Source of the DNA: Atherinomorus stipes | Taxonomy: Eukaryota > Chordata > Actinopteri > Atheriniformes > Atherinidae | DNA length: 64,000 nucleotides | Assembly (NCBI GenBank): GCA_023101725.1 | Contig: JALJCO010007085.1 | Span: forward strand, 1 to 64,000 | Direction: 5' to 3' | Shown: piece after piece, positions 38,034 to 48,682 of the stretch | Numbering within the stretch: the first letter of the stretch is position 1 | Layout of the letters: every line of letters starts with the position of its first letter | Notes under the pieces: model-generated | Database searches by the model: none | Told to the model about the DNA's origin: nothing | What the model saw: the letters and a program-made list of their open reading frames with translations, nothing else | Program-made: the position numbers and the translations under genes

Positions 38034-38742
38034 AGGGTGCATTTACACCAGGACAGTCGGAGTGCTTGGTCTGATTTGGGGGAGATTTCTGAAAAATTTC
38101 ACACCTTGGTTCAGAGTGCTTTGCATTTAAACTGCATGACAAAACTGCCTGGACAAGGTAATAAAAGCTGTGTTTCCATTGCCCATAGAAATGCGCAATG
38201 CCTAAATATCGCAATAAAAACAGGTAATGGGGAAACCAAAAGTTAGAAGAAAAAAAAAAACGAAAATATTGCAAATAAAAAGTTTTTACACTCTCGTAAG
38301 GTGGGTTTTCAGATGTGACGAGACGTGACTTGCATGCCATCGACCCTGACACAGGGGGCATGTTTGTCCTTGTTATTTATGATATTTACAAACATTTACA
38401 AACATTGATTTTGGAATCATAGCGATCAGGGAAGTTTTATCAAAATCACATAGGCATATATGGAAAATCCCAAAATGATCTTATTTCAGCGAGGAGAGTT
38501 CATTTTGGACAACGACATGCAGACATGGTGCAAGTTCTTGAAGCATTTGTAACCACCTCCTTTTTGGTCCACTGAATAGTCTTTTTGCAAGCAAACTGAG
38601 ACCCAGACCAGAGTCCGCCTCTTTAGTACACACCAGAATGCAGTTGGTGTTCATACGGCGCCAAACGAAGCGTACTCTCCGTGGAAGTGGACCACGGTCC
38701 ATTTAAAGCAGAGCAAACAACCAGAGTGTAAACGCACCATTA
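38034..38742. mobile_element. MITE pair: outer element with a nested second element
   Basis: The outer left end TAGGGTGCATTTACACC and the inverted right end TAATGGTGCGTTTACACTC form terminal repeats. Inside, GTGTTTCCATTGCCCATAG (near 38171) and the inverse of GGTAATGGGGAAACC (near 38223) form a second, shorter pair, suggesting an element inserted within an element. No transposase. Superfamily not assigned. Confidence 0.55.
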
Positions 38743-39581
38743 CTATATACTCACAGAGAATCTGCAATCAAAACATCTTTTCACAACCAACATAAAAATG
38801 ACATTTTTTCATTTTTTGTTTGTTTTCCTATAAAACAATAATAAAGACACTTGGGAACACCTCTGAGGAAAAACTCATTGATCTCCCCCAGTCTAAAATT
38901 TTCAAAATCATACAGCAAACAAGTCTAATTTTCGGAAGGTTGCGATTGTGTCAAACCAGTAACTATTAAACATGACTCAAGTTCCCCTTTTATTTATTGT
39001 TTTATAAAAACTGATTCTTGTCCAGGGCAAAAACTTTACTGTTACCCAAAGACCAAGTACAACCCTCTACAAAGGTTTAAATCTTATGCTGCATTCAATC
39101 TTATATACATGAGCATGTAGTACTTTATATGTTGTATCTTTGTACTTCTTAGTAATGTCTATCAATTTTTAATATTACCTGCACAGAACCTTCTGGGAGG
39201 TTAAAGTCACTGACACCGACATGATATCAATGACATCATGGCTATGTTTTATAAAGCTTAATGTCATTTTTAAACACCCAAATATCACACTTTGTCCTTA
39301 TTAATATCAGGAATTAAAAGAGGCAGTGCTGCTGGAAAGAACTTCGTCAGTCACTAAAAGAAGAGCAGGCTTGGAAAGTATCATGACATGGTAATTTGAC
39401 ACATCAAACTTTAATTTAATGAGCAGCATAACATGGCACTGGGAGTGAGGGAGATGGAAGGAACAGTGAGCAAAAGAATTTGGGGAGAAATAAGTAAAAC
39501 TGAGACAGTTTAAGGTTTTCACAAACATGAAGGCTGACTATAATTGTAAGATTAGTTGATTTACACAACTCTGAAATCAAG

Positions 39582-39912
39582 GAAGGGGGGGGGGAGGGTT
39601 GGTGGGGGACTAGTAGGTGGAAGAAAAATATGCGACGGTGGGTGCAGAAAAAAAAAAAGGGGGGGCGGCGCGAGGCGAGAGGAGAAAAAAAAGAGGGGGG
39701 GGCGGGCTCCGGGGGGGTCGTCCAAGTTTCAAAGGGGGAGGGGAGGGGGCCAACTGTTATGAAGGAATAAATATATAAGGGAGAGTGGAAGCAAAGAGAA
39801 AAGAGAAGAGAACAGTGGGGGGAGGATGCAGAGTGAAAGGCGGGCGGGTGGGGGGGGTGGGGAAAGGGAGACACTGGTGGTGGGGGGGGGAAGAACAGAA
39901 GGGGGGGGGGGG
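39582..39912 (+). repeat. extreme G-rich tract
   Basis: About 330 bp with very frequent G runs of 3 to 13 separated by short A- or T-containing spacers, and few C residues. Many positions satisfy the four-G-run pattern of G-quadruplexes. On the vps50 transcript strand it is C-rich. It may also mark an unreliable consensus in a difficult-to-read region. Confidence 0.85.
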
Positions 39913-40560
39913 GTGGATGTGAATAAAATAAAAAAAATAAGTCAACATCATAATATTATATTATCATTTGGTATAATATTATGTGTGTTCTTGGATAAAA
40001 AAAAAAATATTAAAATTTAAATTGAAGGGAGGACGAATTAGATTAACAGAGAAAGAGAAGAAGAATATTCTGGAAAGGAAGATTAAAAAATAATCAATAA
40101 ATTTAAATTTTAATATTTCATTTATTTTTTATGAAAATAAAATAATATTACTGAATTCCTCAAATTTAAAGAATAATATATTTAAATATTAATTTTTTTT
40201 TTTTTTTTTTTATTAAATAAAAAATAAAGCTTATCCAGTCGTGTTTCAAAATTAAATTTATAATTTTTGTCTGAAAAGTGAAGAGCGTGCCCCCCTCTTA
40301 TTATTATTTTTTTATAATATATAAAATTTTTATAACTTCATAAAATACTGTCTGTTATTATAGAGATAAAAAAATGGACGAATGAAAAGAGAAGAAAGTT
40401 AATAAGATGAGAGAAAGAATGATAATTAATAATATAAAACAATAAGTACCATTATTGCTGCAACATTTTGTGATCTCCAATTATAAATGACAAGACTTTT
40501 CTAAAAAAAAAAGAAAAAAAAAGAAAAAAGGTTTGTATCTGATAATATTATTGCATCACA
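39913..40560. repeat. extremely AT-rich low-complexity block
   Basis: This follows abruptly on the G-rich tract. It consists mainly of A and T runs, including A11, T22 (40194-40215) and (A)nG repeats at 40504-40530. It includes a 19-bp perfect inverted repeat (40005-40023 and 40100-40118). No gene or named repeat was recognised. Confidence 0.8.
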
Positions 40561-42134
40561 AAAAGCTTAAGAGCAACAACAAAGAATTTACACTGTTGGA
40601 AACTGTGGCTAGATAAGAACATGCACCATGAGATCATCATAAAAACTGGGATTTCTTTTTATTCCAGTATTCTCATTTAATTCATCTTCTTTTCTTGTTG
40701 TTTTTGGGAGAAGAAAATCCTAATAGCTTCACGGCTCTACAGTCATCACTGTGCTTCAAGTCAGTGTGATTTTCCAATGCTGACCCAGCGAGGGTGCTTA
40801 CAACCTCATCATTGTCCATCTTGAAAATCTTGCTACTGCTAGAGTATGTAGGAATAAATAACAAAAGCCACCCCTGGCCAGTCCATAGGTGGTAACTAGT
40901 GTTTGACCTTTGGAGGCAGAGCAGGAAACTGAGCTTGGTGACTCAAATCGAAAACCTCCACAGGAGTTTAGCTCCCTGCTGGGCTGAAAAATGACTCATA
41001 TATTACAAACCGGAAAATTTTTGCCTGAGAAAAGTCAGAATGTTGATTGTGCTTTCAGTTTGATATTGTTAACAGGTTAGACTCTATTGATCTGACAGGT
41101 TGAAGCTCACCCCCTGGTAGACAGCGAGAAATGGTTCAACCTACCACCTACCAAGTGCTTGCCCTTTTTAAAGCAACTTCCAATAAAGGCTTCAACACGC
41201 TTCTGTGCAACAAATTTATTGGAAAATTGAGGCATTTCTTTGCAACTAGCGCCAAACATTTACGAGGGAACATAAACCTGTGGCCTTAAACCACATGGTT
41301 TATAAACTCCACTTAACTTTGGAAAAATACATTTATATCGGGTTTGAAAAACATCTTATTTATAATAAATCCACTGCAATAAAATCCCTTCCTTAAAACA
41401 GACACTATCTGATACTGCAGTTTAGGCCAACTTTGCAATATGTATATTGCGTAGGCTAATACTGCGATGACAGTAAATTTACGATGCATTGTGCAGACCT
41501 ATATCCAGACCACACCAACGTAAAGCTACTGAAGTGAAAACTGAATATTTTGTTAACATGGAAGCTTCTGCTGGGAAACCTTGGGTCCTGGCATTCAAGT
41601 CGACCAGTGCAGTGCCCTTTTAAAATATGCCAGTTGCAGCTTGCATCTGTGTACATTGCCCGAAGGAAACGCAAGGACCAAACACACACATAAATAAAGA
41701 ATGGGACTGTTTTCACATATAGATGGCAGTGAGCAGGGCAAAACTGTGTTGTTTGTTTGCAATAGGAGCCAACACTTGTGGAGCGAGGTCATGGTCACAT
41801 ACACCATGTACTGAAGACTGAAAAATATATTATCTAGATCTTCAGGAGAACGTTTATTTGAGACCTAGACAGTAACTCTTAAAGATCTATTCATTTTGGT
41901 TCATTAATGTTTTCCAATTGGATCAATCCACCAACTATGACACCCTGGGTCTACAGTATTAATGGTAAAGAATATTTTGGACATTGGAAAAGCCGACGGA
42001 GATTGTTTTTATTTACCCTTTAATGCATGGGAAACAGTGAAAGTTGCATAACAGCCAAACAGTTTTAGGTGCCCCAGTCTTTCATCACACTTTCCTTGTA
42101 TGAGCACAAAATTACTAAAAAGTTTTTATTTTAA

Positions 42135-44911
42135 AGGTACATTGCGCAAGTTTAAATGTTAAATACTCTTCTTTCCTCCACATGCTCTTACAATTGCCTG
42201 ATGTGTAGAATTAGCTGATATTCACTGCGGTTGTCTTGAATACTGTTTCTGAATGCTCAATGCAAGAGCTTCGGGTACGAAGCCTCAAGGAGGCGCTTGT
42301 GGGACAGACGAGCTGCACGTTCTCGTTTGTCTGGCCGCACCAGTGCTGTGTACTCCACCACCGCAGGTCTGCGCATATCGAGACAACATTGACTGCTGCT
42401 AAAGATGGAGAACAAGTGCCTCTCAAACCCCAACTCAGACTCCAGTAAGACAAAGAAGAAAAGTTTTGTCTCGTGAGACGAAGAGAGACAAACTGGAGTC
42501 TGACCGGTGCTGGAGTGAGACGGGAGTAAACAACCGAGCAGCTTTTTTTCCTCTCTTTTTTTAATTGGAGGGAACTCCGATCTGCTCTGGGAATAAAACA
42601 GGACCCACAGTTGACTTTCTTCTCGCTAAAAAGGTAAATGTGATGAATGATCATGCACGACGCTACACCGGGGCTAGGGGGTGCTGTAGCCCCGTCAGAA
42701 ACATGCGTAGCCCCAGTTAAGCCCCTCAAGAGTTTATCCAACCCGCCGATGTGTCACTCGCTACCCGACCTGCACATTACATCACCGGTTTATACTTGAT
42801 GTTGGCAACACATCAGCTTTCAGAACATTAGTGTACATAGTTGCTGCAGCACGTAAGGAGCACGGTGCAGCTGAAACGCTTGATGCTGGAGGTGTCCGCT
42901 AGGAGGCCTACGCAGCACTTTGACACACACTTGATTCTGCAGTCACAGCGTATTTTCTGTGCATTTCCACAAACAACAGTTACCTTAAACTGTTGCTAAC
43001 TGTTGCAGCATGAGTGTTTCACACAAGTCTACATCCCACCCCTCCCTTTACTATGTTTCTTTTCCTCCTTCATTCCCGTAGGCTATTTAATGTGATAACC
43101 TACTGTTGCTTTGTCACGTTTTCACTTACAATAAGAAGCAGCAGGCTGAGTAGGTTATTTGAAAGTTTATTTCAAGGAGCACTTGCTCTTAACATTTTTT
43201 TTTAACTTGCATAGTATCACGCTCAACCGCTTGACTGACAATAAAGGACACCCTGTAGTCTTTTATTTTGCCTCTTTGAGGCTTCACTTGTGTTATTCAG
43301 AGATTGCTGCATAAACAAGATATCATCCACCATCTGCTTCCAGCTGTGTTCTCTGTTCCTGAACCAGCTGTGGAGAAAGACTCACATGCCGCACTGGATG
43401 ATGCGGGATGGCGAAAACATCCCTAGCAAAAATCTCTTGCATGGTGACTCACAATAACGCAGTAAAGACGACCACAGCGCCTGAGAGTAAAACGCTTGTT
43501 ATGTAGACAAAAATAGACAGACAGAAAAAAAAAGAAGTCTGAGTAACAAATAAATGGATAATAAATAAATAAATAGATAAATAAAAATTGTGTTCTCACC
43601 CATGACCCGCCTGCTCTAAATAAATATCTGCCCGCCCCCGTACACCTGAAATTTAATCTCTGTACCTGACCCGTTGCAAGTCTCCGCACCAGACCACGGT
43701 TTTCGCTACAACCCCTACTGACATCATGTCTGTGGCAGGGCATCGCTGTGAAAGCAGCCTGCAGGCTTATTGGGCTCCATCAGCACCTTCTGAAATAAAA
43801 CTTTATATCATATGCAGTAACATGACGTTAAGCAACATCTGACTTTCCTGCTCTGATCAGGCTGATTAACAGCTGCAGGTGCTGTGGCAGAGCCGGCTGG
43901 CAGCATCACAACAAGACATTAAATAATCTGCTCAGCTGCTTCTTGTCAAAAACTTATGGTTTTAACTGCAGAAAACAATATTAATGCATTAATAATCTGC
44001 TTAATATTTATTTCTTTTTTAGGTGACCGTGGTATAAGCAGGATAATGCCCTTAGAGGTTGTCCACTAATTAGGCCTACTGAAAATAGACACCTCGTCGG
44101 GCTTATCCCTTACATCGCATGGTCGCTGTCCTGTGCTGAATCTTGCACATTTCCACGTACCAGGTACAGGGTGTTTGCACTTCTCGCTGGGCTTTGTGTA
44201 TCAACTTCATTCATGACCTCATAGTGATGTGATCCAAATCATTAAACATAAAATGTTTGCACTTCTCGTTGCAGCTGCACTTTGTAGCCTATGTTATTAA
44301 TTCCACTTTCAATTTAATTTCCTAAGTTATGCTGTGATCCAAAACAATATTACCAATGCAAAGTTGTTTGTTTTCATTAATTATGCATATGGAATAGATA
44401 CTTGCATGGTCGCTGTCCGATGCTGAATCTCGCACCTTTCCATGTGAAGCATTTTTGCCATTGCTGTGGTCGTTTGTATTCGGCTTAGGTATTTTGTTGA
44501 ATATTCTTTGGGCAAATCCAGTTAAAGTGCTGTGTATCATAGCTGCTTTTATTGAAAAAACTTCTATATATAGTAACTGAAGTCATGAAAATCGATTATT
44601 TTTGATTCGATTATCTTTCATAAGCACCATGAGAGAAAAAAAAATCCTGGCGCCGTGCCTGTGAATGACAGAAATAAGGATGCCTAATATTGCAATGCTA
44701 AGTTTTTAGTAACTTGCAGATTTATAACTTAATTACTTCAGAAGACATCGTGTCTCTAACTCTGGGCTCAGACTAGTGTAATGCGGGTTAAACTAATAAA
44801 GACCAACGCAGTCGAACGAGCTCATGCACGTGCACGACATTAGCATCACTTCCACTTGCCGCCAAAGGGGGCACACTTCTGGAAAAAAGCTGGAACTTGC
44901 GCTGTACTCCT
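42135..44911. mobile_element. TTAA-flanked DNA element, about 2.8 kb
   Basis: The left end AGGTACATTGCGCAAGTT and the inverted right end AGGAGTACAGCGCAAGTT are similar terminal repeats, and both sides are bordered by TTAA (42131-42134 and 44912-44915), the target used by piggyBac and Kolobok elements. The interior contains remnants of other repeats, including CCCGACC/CCCGCC-rich hAT-like text (42737-42790, 43604-43690) and a TAAGCAGGATAATG motif (44034). A 176-codon minus-strand open frame (42211-42741) resembles no transposase I know. Pairing of the two ends over this distance is an inference. Confidence 0.55.
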
Positions 44912-45587
44912 TTAATGTTATACATAAAATGATATAATTAATTCAATAAGTTAAACAATTATTAACTTAATAATCAAAACAGTTTACTGGCCAATTCCAA
45001 AAATCAACCAAAATCCTAAATTAATCTTTCAAAAGACTTTTCTTAACATTTATTTTCTTACACATAATGCGTTTCCAAGCACATCTCATCAAATGCAACA
45101 ACCTTGAGCATGTAAAGACATGAAACAAGAGTGTTTGAGAGCTACAAGGGAGAGACAAAAACATTTCCTTATGGTAGCTAGTAGGTGAGCCAGGCATCTA
45201 TTGTAATTTATCCTCTGTTTAGGCACTGATCATTTTCATTCGGTAAACTTGAGAAAAGTAGCATTGACTACACGTCTGTATTAGTGTTATCCATTCAAAT
45301 AATTGGTTTTCCTTTGTAACTCTGTAAAGAGTTTCTGTTCAATACACCTGCCGTCATGTCTCCAATGTCACATCAGACATTGTTATTAGTAAATGAAGGC
45401 AAAATGGAGGCAAATAACAAAAAGTGAAAAAGATTAACCTAAACGAAGATTTCAGACAGAATCGGTTTGTGAGGGGGTAGCACTTTCAAAAATTCAAGGA
45501 GCACGCCCATGTAACGAGACGTAGACATGTGAAGTTTATACGTAGTTATACTTTTGACACATTCCAAAAATAATGTTGCAGATCATG

Positions 45588-45906
45588 CGCACCCCCACAC
45601 TGCACTATTTCTTTCCTGATGCCATGTCCTTGAGAAACATGATAAAGAGCCAATGGCAATGACACAGCTCTCTCAGCTTTTCACAACAAAATCCAACTGG
45701 ATATCCTCTGGATGTGCGGGAACAATCCCAATCCACAGAGGTCCAACCCCACAACCCACAGGACCCAAAGGATTTGCTGTCAACAGTCTAGTGCCAGAGT
45801 CCACACAAAGCCTCAGACATCCCCGGCCCCCGCTGCAAAGTGAGGGAGACCAACACTATATGAAGGAGGTGCTTTTAATATTGTGGTTGATTTGTGTATA
45901 TTTTTG
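45588..45906 (+). mobile_element. Tc1/mariner-like transposon 3' fragment
   Basis: The order of motifs (CATGCGCACCCCCACACTGC, CTTGAGAAACATGATAAAGA, ATCCACAGAGGTCCAACCCC, CAGGACCCAAAGGATTTGCT, GTGCCAGAGTCCACAC, then TTTTAATATTGTGGTTGATT and TGTGTATA) matches the C-terminal transposase region and right terminal repeat of a very common fish Tc1-like family (recalled). The region around the last catalytic Glu is altered and the frame is broken, so it is a dead fragment. The 5' part is absent. Confidence 0.75.
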
Positions 45907-47462
45907 TTTAACCTGAATAGGCAGATTAGTCAAACTGATAATTACATGATAGTAAACTATTTTAGAGTTTTTTTTTTTGTTTTTTTTTTAACACAGCTTA
46001 GTTCTAAATGTTACCTCACCATATCCATGAAGTGTAACTAACGCAGCAGACATCTCTCTTACTCTTAACAGCATGTTATAAAAATGTATAAACTGTTATT
46101 TCCTTCATACAATCAAACACAGTAGCACATTAGTGGCTATAAACAGCTCAGACAAACTGTCACTACTTATAAAGCATGACAGGGTGTAAGCTAAAGCAGC
46201 AAATAGATTCTGTCTAGGACTGGAGGATGAACAGGACCCATAAAACTTCCCGCAACAATCTTTCCATCATCAACATCACACTAAGCAACAAACTGCAGAT
46301 CAATTGACCAGATCCAAGGAGCAATCTGAAGCTCTCTGTTGTCTCAGTGAGTGGAAAAATACAGCATCCATCCTTCTGCTGCCTAGGGGACCACTAAGGA
46401 CAGCGCTGACTGATGAGTGTTAGAAAGAGGGGGGATAAGAGTGATCCTAGGTGGGGTTGACTACTGGGACACTGATGGCCTCTTGTACCAAACGGATGTC
46501 AATGTCACAGCAAAACACTCTTTCACAAGTGTGACAAAGCTCATACAATAAATCACGACTCTTAAGGGGTTCGCCCACTTCCCCTCACACACAAGCATAA
46601 AGAAAATAGGTGTAAACCAGAATAAAGCTACAGTCGAGGTCACCTTTATCCTGAGGACAGAGGTGACAGACAATCAGCTGGTGAGATGATAGATGTGCCT
46701 CATAAGAGCTAATACAGTGTGTGTCCTCTCCCCCTCTGAGGGCGATGCCATCTAATGAAGGATTGTGAGAACAAAGAACATCATCATCCGTTCAGGACAT
46801 CCTTTGTGCCCTCATCCATATGCTTAATGAACATGCACAGTGTGGGAAATGGAAATGAGCATCCAACATAGCTGATATCACAGCTCTCCATTTACCTGTA
46901 ATACCTGACACTGCTATACACCAAAATGCCCCGTATTCCTTTTATTACTCTGAAAAGAGATTCAGCCTCTGGTGGAGGTTGCTGCTTATTCAAAAAGCAT
47001 AAAGTGCCTTGACGACAAAGCTTTCGAAGGTTTATGTTTTCACATCTGACTGCCTCTTGACTGTGTGCAGTCATCTTTCTGCCCCTGGTAAGTTGTATCC
47101 TGAGGGCAACTATATCAATTTTCCAGAAAATGGTCACATACAAAAACCACAAAATCTACAAAAACGTTGTGTATTTTCTCAGATGAAATGCTAGTTTTGA
47201 CTACAGATATGAGAGGTTAAGCTTGAAAAGTGATTTTAGAGGAGATTATCAAGGGGAGCCTTACATTCATAAAGCTCCTATTGGCAAAGCCAATCTTACA
47301 GTACATTTTGGTGTCTGACTCAGATTGTATGATGGCATCCTGTTTGTTAAAATGTGGAGATGTAACAAACATGTTTTCACAACTTACACTTCATCACTTC
47401 TGTATGTATTTCTCATTTAAACCATAAAACTACGCCACTGAGATTTCTAAATGCAAATCAAG

Positions 47463-47869
47463 CAGGGGTGCACGATAATTATCGGGCCGATATCAGGGAA
47501 TTATAACGTCATTCCGATAAGTCCAATATCATAATGACTTGTCCCGATAACATAATGTTATAGAGACATTAAGAATGGGGAAAGAAAGCTGCTGGTTTAC
47601 AGGGGAGACCCAAAGCTGCTTCCAAACCACTTTCCCTTCTCATTTAAAACACTAGCTATCCCCTACAGTTGGAATTTTTAAGATTGGACATGCTGAAGTT
47701 GAAAATCCCAGTTTTAAGCTTAAAAAGTCTTTTTGATTTTGTTAGTTTTCATGTCACGATTAGGTATGTATGTGTGTTATTGGTTATCAGTTATCAGTAT
47801 CTGCCTTTAGGAGCTCAAATTTATTGGCTATCAGTATCCGTTTTAAAAAAAAGGTTATCATGCATCCTA
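47463..47869. mobile_element. hAT-type MITE, 407 bp
   Basis: The left end CAGGGGTGCACGATAA and the inverted right end TAGGATGCATGATAA are terminal repeats, and the flanks AAATCAAG (47455-47462) and AAATTAAG (47870-47877) are an 8-bp target duplication with one change. The interior has the ATTATCGG/CCGATA/ATATCGG wording of a widespread fish family. No coding capacity. Confidence 0.85.
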
Positions 47870-48549
47870 AAATTAAGTAAAGTTTAAGTCCATTCCATGC
47901 CAAACTGTACCTTCCACTGCACACAAAACTAATGCATAGCTGCACCACAGAGCTATTTTATAAGTGTAAAACTAAAATGCATGTCTCCAACAGTGTAGTC
48001 AGCAGTGGTTAATATTCTGCTGGCTCTGTCATTGACCTTGTCACTGACAAGAGAGTAAAGACAATGTAAATGCTGAGCAATATAAGCCTCTTTACCACCA
48101 TTTTTCACAAGCTCAAATATACCTTTATATAAGATATAACACTGGCAAACTTACTCTCTGTGGAAATCACAGAGAAAAGTTTGCGCTTCCATGGGTGTGA
48201 AAAAGAATGAACCTATTTTCATTGTCTTTGTAAACTTATACTGGGAGTTACTATTTCTAGTCTAAAGGTACAGTGAGCAGAACCTTTGAGACAGAAAGTG
48301 AAAAAGATGTTTAAAGTGTGAAGAAGAAAAAATGAGGGAGAGTTTAAAGCAATGAGAGTGAGCTTGCAGCAAACTGTTGGCGACACTGTGGGGAAAAGTT
48401 TGAAAAGGCCATTACTGTATCTTTTCTTTCTGAGTCTGTAATCAAACAAAGATGAACTGCCTCTACAAAGATAAACCTTGGTGAGTGGGAACCTGGCTGG
48501 AAGGTGTAATTTCTAAGGTCAGAGAATCAAACGGAGGGCAGGCACTTAC

Positions 48550-48682
48550 CTTGAGTGGATGCGCTCTCCTGTTTGTCATGCTCCTCGTGCCACTGCATGG
48601 TGCGATGGTAGCTCAGCATCACCTCCCACAGAGCTTTGCAGAGATCTGTCAGGCAGGGAATGTAGCTGTCGGGAGTGATGTG
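48550..48682 (-). CDS. vps50: vps50 exon d
   Basis: This 133-bp exon starts in phase 0 with [20 protein letters not shown], continues [20 protein letters not shown], and ends with the first base of a split Gly codon. The acceptor is cttttggcag and the donor is gtaagt. The helix up to WHEEHD is conserved; the tail is the start of a variable hydrophilic loop. It is isolated by introns of 7.8 kb (upstream) and 11.3 kb (downstream), the largest introns fully inside the window. Local residues 96-139. Confidence 0.96.

Larger units (their letters stand above)
37294..48549 (-). other. vps50: vps50 intron d-e (largest complete intron)
   Basis: 11256-bp intron enriched in mobile elements: a MITE with a nested second element (38034-38742), a G-rich then AT-rich block (39582-40560), a TTAA-flanked element (42135-44911), a Tc1/mariner fragment (45588-45906) and a hAT MITE (47463-47869). 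Exon phases on both sides agree, so no coding exon is needed within it. Confidence 0.85.

Noticed and set aside
39416..39874. 152-codon Pro/Ser/Phe-rich minus-strand open frame
   Set aside because: It is a by-product of the G-rich tract, which lacks stop codons when read on the opposite strand.
42211..42741. 176-codon minus-strand open frame
   Set aside because: It lies inside repeat-derived sequence and resembles no transposase or host protein.
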